Positions 18,401 through 26,282 of a stretch of 64,000 nucleotides of DNA are shown here, piece after piece; the first letter of the stretch is position 1; the number at the start of each line of letters is the position of its first letter. The notes below the pieces were generated by a model, which ran no database searches, was not told the DNA's origin, and saw only the letters and a program-made list of their open reading frames with translations. Position numbers and translations under genes: made by a program. Source of the stretch: Flavobacteriaceae bacterium GF1 (lineage in GTDB: Bacteria; Bacteroidota; Bacteroidia; Flavobacteriales; Flavobacteriaceae); contig WNKP01000010.1 in NCBI GenBank assembly GCA_009797885.1, positions 62,001 to 126,000 on the forward strand, read 5' to 3'.

Positions 18401-18896
18401 CAATAAAACTGAGTAAGGCAATTACAAATACCAAACCATAAAACGATTTCTTCGCAATAACAATCCATGTGATAAAGGACTTTTTAATCAGATAGATGGT
18501 ATTTTCCGTACAGTCAAAGACGAATGCAAGCAAGGCGAACGTCAAGAAAATGATAATCAGTTCCTTTGGATAACTTAGACTGTTCTCCCGATACCTTTTG
18601 TACATGTATTTTGCCAAAACCAGCAAGAGATAGAACGCCCAAAAAAAATCAACTAAAAAAAACAAATGATATGAATAATAAAGCCAATCATTGCCCTCCA
18701 TGACATTAGTTATCAAAGCACCGTTTTGATAAGGTTCAAATTGTGGGTGTTCGGCTATTCCTGGGATATAAAAAACGCCAGATAGCAACAGCATTAGAAT
18801 TGACAGAAAAACAAAAATGTAGAAATCGTAGGTATAGTATCCGATGGTATCCAGTTTGGCTGTTACTGTATTCTTGAGGGAATTAAAAATTGGCAT
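15477..18896 (-). CDS. Large polytopic membrane protein with C-terminal patatin-like phospholipase domain
   Basis: About 1139 residues from the ATG at 18896; a TTG three codons upstream is less likely. The N-terminal ~660 residues contain around ten to twelve hydrophobic helices in several blocks, separated by a Ser/Asp-rich cytoplasmic loop near residue 370. The C-terminal part (about 690-1100) is patatin-like. It has the oxyanion glycine motif G-C-Y-G-G-G-M-K (717-719), the nucleophile elbow G-V-S-G-G (Ser751) and the catalytic aspartate in N-D-G-G-I-F-E-N-S-G (Asp942). Patatins hydrolyse acyl esters of membrane lipids. Most bacterial patatins are about 300 residues, so this long membrane-fused form is unusual. 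The upstream gap 18897-19208 (about 310 bp) holds nothing I can identify. Confidence 0.85.
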   Translation of the reverse strand: MPIFNSLKNTVTAKLDTIGYYTYDFYIFVFLSILMLLLSGVFYIPGIAEHPQFEPYQNGALITNVMEGNDWLYYSYHLFFLVDFFWAFYLLLVLAKYMYKRYRENSLSYPKELIIIFLTFALLAFVFDCTENTIYLIKKSFITWIVIAKKSFYGLVFVIALLSFIDQFVNRKKYLSLLKQFLKSAFYSLLVLLVIGVLLPTATQVNSIVVDLYLVPFNLLLLLTFAPFFAIVVAHYPSYFNQEKGFRTWYMAKYRIANLIGIVYYRNNTNRTNTSSTSVISKINFLLRILGICFYISLFYMVSYTSQVNFDWNLKMAPLSLCLLIVSIFLLHFLKEVKQYWYQMNYEFLKEKVVDLYDGDYSPNLPVSSLSNRSWFKKLFRGCEAKNTVNDSGHDSNSDSIPDPNSEQSDFCSERYNCLKTINIPVKVYLVLFLFTIASHFLLGYILLFCENLRYGEWTVRLSLLCIVGQLFTYIFYRSFRSVLRIVLFNEYSSSIINSFLKGPERKLNDGSKDAEGELMVQELDCKEKDKDNYYCKRLAVIKCFKTYNLAANSRILGFFTVLRFGAFSNNITFLQINAFYGIINFMFLLIINFDSSLALSFSTIIIILAVLFFVYGVLVVFNKNWIYHNYRKNAAAITNGSAVTSKRDRKRFRTFQYLSTSVLILLLALYGITKSAGNDLFTLQPVKRDLDNELVFADFMENLDSLETRYYVGCYGGGMKSNAWTMTVLNELSSNDERFFEKTVGISGVSGGTMGMVNFFSIWDKYPNANQKKARQHLIDSVATENILSMDMTHALGRDLLTYLFYPADASGTDRSNKVMEHYAHLTKDGYKCDPNRSNFRSYWKYFYDSSNSNFPIFIANTTNIKGNQGMAASIGFDTTNTMLRRELYKGADDILEITRNDLCGNTDKYTLDYYKASSTSNRFPLLSPAAKIETKGHYNDGGIFENSGLYSVYKLFQTVNRCEGVADLANLKQKNVFLCIINDKNLYIKHILGKDSLMTQEINYNSELGAIINSVASTEMTPRAIKTQLEILSERYPHRIKYLPIYLPHRFTVADIKALYGKKIALKDGSDADEYLLDVVNGNNKEIERVYRSNNGAPPIIEPPMSRVMAKPAYEFMKSMIAHKVPKKVLENVKERH

Positions 18897-19208
18897 GGTT
18901 ATCAATTTATCTTACAAAAAGTGGTTTTTCTTTTTTAATCAGCGTGCTTTTGACAACTGATGAAGGATTTTCCTTTTTTCAATCGTACGAATGAGCCCAC
19001 AGTAAGGGAACAAAATCAGGAAAAGCTCTGGTTTTCACAATCCAATTATAGATTGAAATCAATTCGTAGGGGGAGCATAGGAAACTACTAAAAAACGAGC
19101 ATATTCCATTGCGCAAAAACCTTAGAAAAAATAGGGTTTTACTTCAGAAGCTTGTTTAAAAAAATAAACCTGTCCTGAGTTCAATGCGCATTCTCCTGCC
19201 AGGAAATC

Positions 19209-20504
19209 TTAAAACCCGAATAATTCGGGAATCCAAAGACTTAAACCGGGGACATAGGTAATCAATACCAATACCACCAACATAATAAGAAATAGGGGCA
19301 ATAATGGCCTAATCACCTGTTGGATTTTAAGATTGGCGACACCACAGCCTACAAAAAGAACCGATCCTACGGGCGGCGTACAAAGGCCAATACAGAGGTT
19401 TAGGATCATAATTATCCCAAAGTGGATGGGATCAATGCCCATTTGGGTCACAATAGGCAGAAAGATTGGGGTAAATATGAGTACGGCAGGGGTCATGTCC
19501 ATAAAAATGCCTACGAACAGTAAAATTAGGTTGATAATGATCAAAATCACGATAGGGTTATTACTGATACCAAGGAGTCCCGCACTGATTTCCTGTGGAA
19601 TACTTTCGTAGCTCATGACCCAACTCATGGCCACCGAAGTGGCAATCAACAACATGACAATGGCCGTGGTCTTGGTGGTTTCCAACAAAATGGAGGGCAC
19701 GTCCTTTACCGTGATTTCCCTGTAGGCAAAAGCCAGTACAAAGGTGTAAACAACGGCCACGGCCGAAGCTTCGGTCGCTGTAAAGATTCCAGCAACAATA
19801 CCCCCAATGACCACCACTAGCAATAACAGACTGGGGAGGGCATCCAAAAACCGTTTCAGAAAAATAGTGATGCCCACAGCTTTCTCCGTAGGATATTTTT
19901 TGATAAAGGCGTACACTCCAGCGACCAACATCAAGGCAATACCAATCAAAATTCCGGGAACATATCCTGCCAGGAACAATGCGGCTATGCTCACGCCACC
20001 ACTGGCCAGGGAATAAATAATCAAAATGTTACTGGGGGGAATGATAAGTCCCGTTGTGGCACTGGTAATATTTACGGCTGCACTAAACGATTTGTCATAA
20101 CCTTCCTTTTCCATCATAGGGTTCATAAAACCTCCAATGGCCGAGGCCGCTGCAACAGCCGAGCCCGAAATGGCCCCGAACAACATACAGGCAATAATGT
20201 TCACAAAGGCCAGTCCACCTGGTAATGGACCTACAATGGCCTTCGCAAAATCGATAAGACGTCTGGCAATACCCCCGCGGTTCATAATCTGACCCGCCAA
20301 AATGAAAAAGGGAATGGCCAAAAGTGCAAAGCTGTCCAATGAAGTGGCCATACGTTGTGCCAATGTGGTCACGGCGGGTAACGTTGGCATTGAGACCACC
20401 AAGGTAAAAAGTGCGGACAACCCTATGCTGTAGGCGATGGGTACCCGAATGGCCAACAGAATTACAAAACTTATGACCAATAGCAGTGCTTCAGTGTAAT
20501 CCAT
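19209..20504 (-). CDS. dctM: TRAP transporter large permease DctM
   Basis: 431 residues, almost entirely hydrophobic with about twelve membrane helices, matching the usual DctM length of 425-435. Recognisable segments are the N-terminal helix with R-V-P-I-A-Y-S-I-G, P-F-F-I-L-A-G-Q-I-M-N-R-G-G-I-A-R-R-L, G-A-I-S-G-S-A-V-A-A-A-S-A-I-G, and near the end L-C-T-P-P-V-G-S-V-L-F. It forms the sodium-driven channel with DctQ and takes substrate from DctP. It is the last gene of the kdgK-eda-dctPQM operon and overlaps dctQ by 14 nt. The operon context makes hexuronates or their degradation products the likely cargo. Confidence 0.95.
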   Translation of the reverse strand: MDYTEALLLVISFVILLAIRVPIAYSIGLSALFTLVVSMPTLPAVTTLAQRMATSLDSFALLAIPFFILAGQIMNRGGIARRLIDFAKAIVGPLPGGLAFVNIIACMLFGAISGSAVAAASAIGGFMNPMMEKEGYDKSFSAAVNITSATTGLIIPPSNILIIYSLASGGVSIAALFLAGYVPGILIGIALMLVAGVYAFIKKYPTEKAVGITIFLKRFLDALPSLLLLVVVIGGIVAGIFTATEASAVAVVYTFVLAFAYREITVKDVPSILLETTKTTAIVMLLIATSVAMSWVMSYESIPQEISAGLLGISNNPIVILIIINLILLFVGIFMDMTPAVLIFTPIFLPIVTQMGIDPIHFGIIMILNLCIGLCTPPVGSVLFVGCGVANLKIQQVIRPLLPLFLIMLVVLVLITYVPGLSLWIPELFGF

Positions 20505-20976
20505 TTGCCTTTTTTAACTGGTTACGTCTTTCAAAAAAGATATCCAAACTAAAATACGTGATCAACATACCCGAAATGGGAACGGCACTATAGATCCACC
20601 CTAAGGGAATTTCAAGGGCAGCCGATTTTTGCGCCAGAAGAAACGTAAGATAGCACAGATTTATCCCACCAACGACCATGACACAAACGGCAAACAATAC
20701 AATGGCAAAAGCCACCAGTCCAGTAAAAAAAATGGGCGCCTTGTCAATGGTGGACGCCGGAATAAGATCTATGGCCAAATGAAGCTCTTTCCCGGTGGCA
20801 TAGGCCGCACCGTACAAGCCCAACCAAATCAGGGAAAAGCTGGCAATTTCATCGGTCAGTGTACTGGGGCTGCCCAAAAGGTATCTGGAGACCACCTGCC
20901 AAATGACGGAAATCAACATAACGGCCATAATGACCAACAACAGTTTTTCCAAAAGGGTGTTTATCCGATTTCGCAT
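20491..20976 (-). CDS. dctQ: TRAP transporter small permease DctQ
   Basis: A 161-residue protein with four membrane helices. The DctQ signature is visible: W-Q-V-V-S-R-Y-L-L-G-S-P-x-T-L-T-D-E-I-A at the end of the first helix (near residues 25-45), followed by G-K-E-L-H-L-A-I-D-L. It pairs with DctM in the inner membrane. Its ATG overlaps the dctP stop by one base and its 3' end overlaps dctM, so the three transporter genes are tightly coupled. Confidence 0.92.
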   Translation of the reverse strand: MRNRINTLLEKLLLVIMAVMLISVIWQVVSRYLLGSPSTLTDEIASFSLIWLGLYGAAYATGKELHLAIDLIPASTIDKAPIFFTGLVAFAIVLFAVCVMVVGGINLCYLTFLLAQKSAALEIPLGWIYSAVPISGMLITYFSLDIFFERRNQLKKANGLH

Positions 20977-21950
20977 TAGTTTATCGCTTTTATCGCTTGC
21001 ATTAATTGAAATGCTTCGGAATTTGGTTCAAATAGTTCATCAAAGGCCTTGGTCTTTTGTGCAAAAAGTGATTTATCGGGATAGTTCACCTGCACATCGG
21101 CCGCTTTTATGACCCTCAAAGCCTCTTCTTCTGCCCTGGCCCACACATCACGTTGGTATACTGCAGAGGCATCGGCGGCCTTTTGTAACCACTCCTTCTC
21201 TTGGTCGTTCAACCGATTCCAAGTTTCAGTACCGATCAGCAGCACATCGGGTACCGCAGTATGTTCATCAAAACTATAGAATTTACAGACCTCATAGTGT
21301 TTTGAGGTATGGAAACTGGGAAGGTTGTTTTCCGCTCCGTCAACGACGCCTTGTTGCAAAGCCGTATAAAGTTCTCCCCAGGAAATGGGTGTGGGTGCGC
21401 CTCCCAACTGCTGCACCATGCTCACTGCCATATTACTTTTCTGCACCCTTATTTTCATCCCTTCCAAGTCTTGAGGAGTCTCAATGGGTCTGTCCTTGGT
21501 ATAAAAACTGCGGCTTCCGGCATCATAAAAACAGAGTCCACGTAGCCGATAGTCGCTACCCTTCATCAAAAATTGACGCCCAACGGGACTATCATAAACT
21601 TTGTGGGAATGGGCTTTGTCCCTAAAAAGGTAGGGAACACTCAAAACTTTGTACTCAAAAACAAAATTCTCCAGTACGGCTCCTGAAACCTTGGTGATGT
21701 CCAAACTGCCAATTTGCAATAGTTCCAAACATTCCCTTTCCGCTCCCAATTGGCCACTGGGGTAGATTTTTACCGTAAGCCTTCCTTTAGAAAGCGAGTC
21801 CAGGTGTTCGCCTAAATTTACCATGGCTTGATGTACTGGATGATTGGTATCCAATCCATGGGCTAAACGCAAGATTTTTGTGCTCTCGGGAGATTTACAG
21901 GCAAGTATCGTTACCGCACAAAAAACCCCTAATATCCATTTGGTCTTCAA
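20976..21950 (-). CDS. dctP: TRAP transporter substrate-binding lipoprotein DctP
   Basis: 324 residues. The start is TTG at 21950, one base after the eda stop; the next ATG would remove the signal. The signal ends in a lipobox (TILAC-K), so the binding protein is anchored rather than free. Family motifs are L-R-L-A-H-G-L-D-T-N-H-P-V-H, G-x-L-T-V-K-I-Y-P-S-G-Q-L-G, and G-M-K-I-R-V-Q-K-S-x-M, whose arginine normally holds the carboxylate of the ligand. Q-Q-G-V-V-D-G-A-E-N-N further on is also typical. Position between eda and dctQM suggests a hexuronate ligand such as galacturonate or glucuronate (inference). Confidence 0.93.
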   Translation of the reverse strand: MKTKWILGVFCAVTILACKSPESTKILRLAHGLDTNHPVHQAMVNLGEHLDSLSKGRLTVKIYPSGQLGAERECLELLQIGSLDITKVSGAVLENFVFEYKVLSVPYLFRDKAHSHKVYDSPVGRQFLMKGSDYRLRGLCFYDAGSRSFYTKDRPIETPQDLEGMKIRVQKSNMAVSMVQQLGGAPTPISWGELYTALQQGVVDGAENNLPSFHTSKHYEVCKFYSFDEHTAVPDVLLIGTETWNRLNDQEKEWLQKAADASAVYQRDVWARAEEEALRVIKAADVQVNYPDKSLFAQKTKAFDELFEPNSEAFQLMQAIKAIN

Positions 21951-21951
21951 G

Positions 21952-22632
21952 CTATCCCCTAATTTTTTTGATTCGATCCAAAGCCTCGGAAACGGATTTG
22001 GCTATGGCCCCAAAATCTTTCCTCGCTAGGGATTCTTTATTGAACAACTGACTGCCCATACCCACACAATGCACTCCGGCATTGAACCAGGCTTCCAGGT
22101 TTTCCTGGGTAGGTTTTACCCCTCCAGTGGGCATTATGGGGATATGGGGAAAGACCGCCTTGACCGATTTCACAAAACCGGGGCCCAACACATTTCCGGG
22201 AAAAATCTTGATGAGGTTTGCACCCAATTGCAGAGCCTGATGGATTTCCGTGACCGTACCGCAACCGGGAACCCATAGTAGACCGTTCTGGTCCGCAAAA
22301 TGGGAAATTTCCGGAATCAAGGCAGGCGATACCACAAACTTTGCCCCATTCTCCAGAAACCTTTCGGCGTCCTTTGCAGAAAAAATGGTTCCGATACCCA
22401 AACAGAGGTCATCATATTGTTTGGCATGCTCAGCCAATAGGCTGAATACTTCCAGTGCATTTTCGCCACGATTGGTAAATTCAAATACACGCACCCCTCC
22501 CTCGTAACTGGCGTCCAGTACATTTTTGGCCACTTCGCCATCACTGTGATTAAAAACGGGTACCAATCCCGTTCTTTTCATCTGGTCCAATAGGACTTCT
22601 CCGGTCATTTTCCCCCCTATGGTTCCTTTCAT
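21952..22632 (-). CDS. eda: KDPG aldolase (2-keto-3-deoxy-6-phosphogluconate aldolase)
   Basis: A 226-residue class I aldolase that splits KDPG into pyruvate and glyceraldehyde-3-phosphate, the last uronate-specific step. Motifs are G-L-V-P-V-F-N near the start, G-I-G-T-I-F-S, and the Schiff-base lysine in G-A-N-L-I-K-I-F-P-G-N with the phosphate-binding M-P-T-G-G-V-K-P. At 226 residues it is slightly longer than E. coli Eda (213) with an N-terminal extension. The ATG overlaps the kdgK stop (ATGA). Confidence 0.95.
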   Translation of the reverse strand: MKGTIGGKMTGEVLLDQMKRTGLVPVFNHSDGEVAKNVLDASYEGGVRVFEFTNRGENALEVFSLLAEHAKQYDDLCLGIGTIFSAKDAERFLENGAKFVVSPALIPEISHFADQNGLLWVPGCGTVTEIHQALQLGANLIKIFPGNVLGPGFVKSVKAVFPHIPIMPTGGVKPTQENLEAWFNAGVHCVGMGSQLFNKESLARKDFGAIAKSVSEALDRIKKIRG

Positions 22633-23666
22633 CGTGATACCCTTCCAGAGGCGTCCCCGCCCATTAATTTTTCAACCTCATCAACGGTTACCTGATTGGC
22701 GTCACCTTTTATAGTATGTTTAAGACAAGAAGCGGCCACAGCAAAATCCAAGGCTTTTTGGTCATCCCCATCATAGGTAAGTAGCCCATAAATTAATCCG
22801 CCCATAAAGGAATCCCCACCGCCAACGCGATCTACGATATGGGTAATCTGATAGGTATCCGATTCAAAAAGCGTTTTGCCATCATAGAGCACTCCCGCCC
22901 ATGTATTGTGCGAAGCACTGATCGACCCCCGTAAGGTGGTGATTACCTTTTTGGCCTTTTTGAATTTGTCCATCATTTGCTGGCAGACCGATTCAAAGGC
23001 TTTGGTACTCACGGAATGTCCCTGGGTCACATCTACTCCGGTTGGATGGATACCGAAATGTTTTTCGGCATCTTCCTCATTGCCAAGGATAATATCACAA
23101 TGTTCCACTAGGGGTGTCATGATTTTCTCGGGTTCCACCCCATAGTTCCACAGTTTTTTTCGATAGTTTAAATCGGTCGAAATAGTAATCCCCATACGGC
23201 TGGCCACTTCACACGCTTCTAAACAAGCATCGGCAGCACCCTGGGAAATGGCCGGGGTAATGCCTGTCCAATGGAACCATCCTGCATCCTCAAAAATGGA
23301 TTCCCAGTCCACCATGCCCTTTTCAATCTGTGACATGGCCGAATGCGCGCGATCATACACTACCTTGCTACCTCGGGCCACAGCACCGGTCTCCAAAAAA
23401 TAAATGCCCAAGCGGTCCCCGCCCCAGACAATATGGTCCACGTTGACCCCACGTTTTCTGAGTTCCATTAGAGCACATTTCCCCAGGTCGTTATTGGGCA
23501 GACGGGTTACAAAATCCACGGGAATACCATAATTGGCCAAAGAAACGGCAACATTGGATTCGCCCCCTCCATAGATTGCCTCAAAGGATTGGGTTTGGGA
23601 GAATCGTAAAAAACCAGGAGGTGCCAAACGTAACATAATTTCACCAAAGGTGATGACTTTTTTCAT
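22629..23666 (-). CDS. kdgK: 2-keto-3-deoxygluconate kinase (PfkB family)
   Basis: 345 residues with the ribokinase/PfkB pattern: N-terminal G-E-I-M-L-R-L, the sugar-binding G-G-G-E-S-N-V-A near residue 33, and the C-terminal R-V-G-G-G-D-S-F-M-G-G with the catalytic aspartate. It phosphorylates KDG to KDPG, the point where the galacturonate and glucuronate branches have met. First gene of its operon, divergent from uxaA across a 139-bp region carrying the perfect LacI-type palindrome. An insertion-like C-terminal half resembles other Bacteroidota KDG kinases. Confidence 0.94.
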   Translation of the reverse strand: MKKVITFGEIMLRLAPPGFLRFSQTQSFEAIYGGGESNVAVSLANYGIPVDFVTRLPNNDLGKCALMELRKRGVNVDHIVWGGDRLGIYFLETGAVARGSKVVYDRAHSAMSQIEKGMVDWESIFEDAGWFHWTGITPAISQGAADACLEACEVASRMGITISTDLNYRKKLWNYGVEPEKIMTPLVEHCDIILGNEEDAEKHFGIHPTGVDVTQGHSVSTKAFESVCQQMMDKFKKAKKVITTLRGSISASHNTWAGVLYDGKTLFESDTYQITHIVDRVGGGDSFMGGLIYGLLTYDGDDQKALDFAVAASCLKHTIKGDANQVTVDEVEKLMGGDASGRVSR

Positions 23667-23728
23667 TATTGTATGGAATGTTATAGGTTGTTCAATGGCT
23701 ACAGGCGTTCAAAAAGCCTGATATTTTC

Positions 23729-23742
23729 TTGCGATTACGCAA
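23729..23742. promoter_or_regulatory. Secondary palindrome in the kdgK-uxaA region
   Basis: TTGCGATTACGCAA has perfect five-base arms around ATTA. It lies 24 bp on the kdgK side of the main operator and abuts the kdgK -7 box. It does not match the main operator closely, so it could serve another regulator or be chance. Confidence 0.3.
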
Positions 23743-23748
23743 AAAGTA
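23740..23748 (-). promoter_or_regulatory. Candidate kdgK operon promoter (-7 box)
   Basis: On the minus strand TACTTTTTG fits the Bacteroidetes -7 consensus TANNTTTG with one extra T. A TTG lies 22 nt upstream (23773-23771), inside the operator palindrome, and would serve as the -33 element. The same layout is seen at the TonB receptor gene. A bound LacI protein would therefore cover the -33 region. Confidence 0.45.
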
Positions 23749-23765
23749 CAAAATTTTTATTTACT

Positions 23766-23785
23766 TTGTGCAATCGATTGCACAA
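23766..23785. promoter_or_regulatory. Perfect 20-bp LacI-type operator between kdgK and uxaA
   Basis: TTGTGCAATCGATTGCACAA is its own reverse complement over all 20 bases with a central CG, as expected for LacI-family operators. It lies 20 bp upstream of the uxaA start and could control both divergent operons. Nearly identical sites occur at 42225, 42374 and 43516 around the lacI-family gene, which supports that protein as its binder. On the plus side TTACTTTG directly abuts the site and could be the uxaA -7 box. Confidence 0.8.
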
Positions 23786-23805
23786 TATTAGTGATTTAAT
23801 TTTAA

Positions 23806-25446
23806 ATGCAACATAATTTCCTTAAAATTCATCCCAAAGACAATGTGCTGGTGGCCTTACGTGATTTAAAGGTCCAATCTGAAATCCGTTCTAACGGTAC
23901 TGTCTTTTTGTTAAAGGAACCCATTAGGGCCAAACATAAGTTTTCGGAACAACATCTTAACGTGGGCGATACCATCTTTATGTATGGTGGTATGGTGGGA
24001 AAGGCATGTAAATCCATTTCTCCCGGAGAGGCACTTACGGTGGACAATGTGGCCCACCACACCGAGGGTTTTGGGAAACGAACCCCGAACCTGTCCTGGA
24101 ACAAACCCGACGTCTCTAAGTTCAAAGGTCGAACTTTTGATGGCTATCATCGTTCCGATGGACAAGTGGGCACGGGCAATTATTGGGTGGTGATTCCCCT
24201 GGTCTTTTGTGAGAACCGAAATGTTTCGGTCATGAAGGATGCCTTCCTGGAAGAATTGGGCTTTGTACGTCCCAATAAATACAAACACTACGTACGTCAG
24301 TTGGTTTCCAATTTCCAAGAGCAAGCCCATTCCATGGAAAAGCCCTTCCTATTGGAAGAAGAACTTACCGTATCTCCCATTTTTGATAATTTGAATGGCA
24401 TCAAGTTCCTTACCCACCAGGGAGGATGTGGCGGAACACGACAAGACGCCGAAATGCTGTGCGCACTCATTGCAGGCTACCTCAACAACCCCAATGTGGC
24501 AGGAGGAACCATTTTAAGCCTTGGGTGCCAGAATGCCCAGATTTCCATTTTAGAAGAAAGGTTACGGAGGTTCCATCCCCATTTTAACAAACCACTCTAT
24601 ATTTTTGAACAACAGCGAGAAGGGAAAGAAGAGGATTTATTGACCAAGGCCATTGCACAAACCTTTCAGGGGTTGGTTGTTGCCAATACCCTAAAACGGA
24701 AGCCCGCAACATTGGATAAGCTCACCATAGGTTTGGAATGTGGGGGATCGGACGGTTTTTCGGGGATTTCCGCAAATCCGGCAGTAGGCCATGCCTCGGA
24801 CATAATAGTGGCCCTAGGCGGAAAAACCATTTTAGCCGAATTTCCCGAACTCTGTGGGGTGGAACAACAGTTGATCGATCGATGCACCCAAGATGATATT
24901 GCCAAAAAGTTCACCAATCTTATGAGGACCTATTCAAGCCTGGCTGAAGCCGTAGGTTCTGGATTTGACATGAATCCCAGTCCGGGAAACATCAAGGATG
25001 GTCTCATTACCGATGCCATGAAAAGTGCGGGGGCGGCAAAAAAAGGGGGCACCTCTCCCATCACCGATGTATTGGACTATGCAGAATACGTTAAAAATCC
25101 AGGGCTTAACCTTTTGTGTACCCCTGGCAATGATGTGGAAAGCACAACGGCCTTGGCAGGTTCGGGTGCCAATATCATTTTGTTCACCACAGGACTGGGC
25201 ACCCCAACGGGAAACCCTATTGCCCCTGTCATCAAAATCTCTTCAAATACCGATTTGGCCAAACGCATGCCCGATATCGTTGATGTGGATGCCGGGGGAA
25301 TTATCACTGGAGACAAGGCCATTACGCAAATGGGGGAAGCCTTGATGGAACACATCATAGCAGTGGCCAGTGGAAAAATTAAGACAAAGGCACAACTCTT
25401 AAATCAAGACGATTTTATACCTTGGAAACGGGGTATCTCCTTATGA
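23806..25446 (+). CDS. uxaA: Altronate dehydratase
   Basis: 546 residues, full-length UxaA with an N-terminal SAF domain (about 1-80, including the H-K-F and D-T-I-F-M-Y-G-G region) and a long C-terminal dehydratase domain with T-H-Q-G-G-C-G-G-T-R-Q-D, L-G-C-Q-N-A-Q, L-E-C-G-G-S-D-G-F-S-G and P-G-N-D-V-E-S. It removes water from D-altronate to give KDG in the galacturonate branch, and enzymes of this family use iron. It leads a plus-strand operon with the SDR and uxuA, and starts 20 bp from the operator. Confidence 0.95.
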   Translation: MQHNFLKIHPKDNVLVALRDLKVQSEIRSNGTVFLLKEPIRAKHKFSEQHLNVGDTIFMYGGMVGKACKSISPGEALTVDNVAHHTEGFGKRTPNLSWNKPDVSKFKGRTFDGYHRSDGQVGTGNYWVVIPLVFCENRNVSVMKDAFLEELGFVRPNKYKHYVRQLVSNFQEQAHSMEKPFLLEEELTVSPIFDNLNGIKFLTHQGGCGGTRQDAEMLCALIAGYLNNPNVAGGTILSLGCQNAQISILEERLRRFHPHFNKPLYIFEQQREGKEEDLLTKAIAQTFQGLVVANTLKRKPATLDKLTIGLECGGSDGFSGISANPAVGHASDIIVALGGKTILAEFPELCGVEQQLIDRCTQDDIAKKFTNLMRTYSSLAEAVGSGFDMNPSPGNIKDGLITDAMKSAGAAKKGGTSPITDVLDYAEYVKNPGLNLLCTPGNDVESTTALAGSGANIILFTTGLGTPTGNPIAPVIKISSNTDLAKRMPDIVDVDAGGIITGDKAITQMGEALMEHIIAVASGKIKTKAQLLNQDDFIPWKRGISL

Positions 25447-25454
25447 TATAGCAA

Positions 25455-26270
25455 ATGAACAAACTATTCGACATTGACCATAAAAAAATTGTAATTACGG
25501 GCGGGACAGGCGTGTTGGGAACGGCATGGTCACACTACCTTGCAGCCCATGGCGCCCATGTTCTGGTGTTAGGAAAGACGGCCCAGGAATCAGAACCCGT
25601 GGTGGACAGCATACGGTCCCAAGGAGGGACTGCCAATGCATACGGCTGTGATGTGACCGATGAGGAAAATTGTAAACAGGTGGCCGGGGAAATAAAGGGG
25701 GAATTCGGTGACATCGATGTGCTTATCAATGCAGCCGGAGGCAATATGAAAGGGGCAACCATAGCTCCGGATCAGAACCTATTAAACAGTGATACGGAAG
25801 CTTTACGAAAGATTATCGACTTAAATTATATAGGCACCTACCTCTCCATCAAATCCTTTTTGCCCCTCTTTTTGGAACGCAAAGTGGGAAGCATCATCAA
25901 TATTTCCAGTATGTCCGCGGCACGGCCCTTGACCCGTGTGATGGGGTATTCTTCCTCCAAGGCGGCGATTGACAACCTTACCAAATGGTTGGCCGTTGAA
26001 TTTGCACAGAAATATGGGGAGGGGCTACGGGTAAATGCCCTGGCACCCGGTTTCTTCCTAACCGTTCAGAACAAGACCCTGTTGACCCAAAACGATGGAA
26101 GTTTAACGGCCAGGGGGCATCAAATCGTTTCCAATACCCCTATGGGACGGTTTGGCCAACCCGAAGAACTGTTTGGGGCCATTCACTACCTCTGCAGTGA
26201 GGCCTCCAAATTTGTTACGGGAACCATTTTGAGCGTAGATGGTGGTTTTGGGGCATATTCAGGAGTTTAA
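25455..26270 (+). CDS. SDR-family oxidoreductase, probable fructuronate (D-mannonate) reductase
   Basis: 271 residues, classical short-chain dehydrogenase. It has the nucleotide motif T-G-G-T-G-V-L-G near residue 17, N-A-A-G-G-N near 92, catalytic Ser in S-S-M-S-A-A, and the Y-S-S-S-K active-site pair near residue 165. It sits 8 nt after uxaA and 12 nt before uxuA. No classical UxuB of the mannitol-dehydrogenase type for fructuronate is seen in the window, so this SDR most likely reduces fructuronate to mannonate, as its homologues next to uxuA do in other bacteria. Substrate assignment is inference; another uronate such as 4-deoxy-hexoseulose uronate is possible. Confidence 0.85.
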   Translation: MNKLFDIDHKKIVITGGTGVLGTAWSHYLAAHGAHVLVLGKTAQESEPVVDSIRSQGGTANAYGCDVTDEENCKQVAGEIKGEFGDIDVLINAAGGNMKGATIAPDQNLLNSDTEALRKIIDLNYIGTYLSIKSFLPLFLERKVGSIINISSMSAARPLTRVMGYSSSKAAIDNLTKWLAVEFAQKYGEGLRVNALAPGFFLTVQNKTLLTQNDGSLTARGHQIVSNTPMGRFGQPEELFGAIHYLCSEASKFVTGTILSVDGGFGAYSGV

Positions 26271-26282
26271 AAATTCATTACC

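Noticed and set aside
19107-19118. TTGCGCAA-like half-site downstream of dctM
   Set aside because: Only half of the operator is present and no promoter or gene start is nearby.
19213-19228. CCCGAATAATTCGGG palindrome at the end of dctM
   Set aside because: It lies in the last codons of dctM, with no T-tract after it, so it is probably a coincidence of the coding sequence.
23911-24330. 139-codon frame opposite uxaA
   Set aside because: Antisense to a highly conserved enzyme and without recognisable features.
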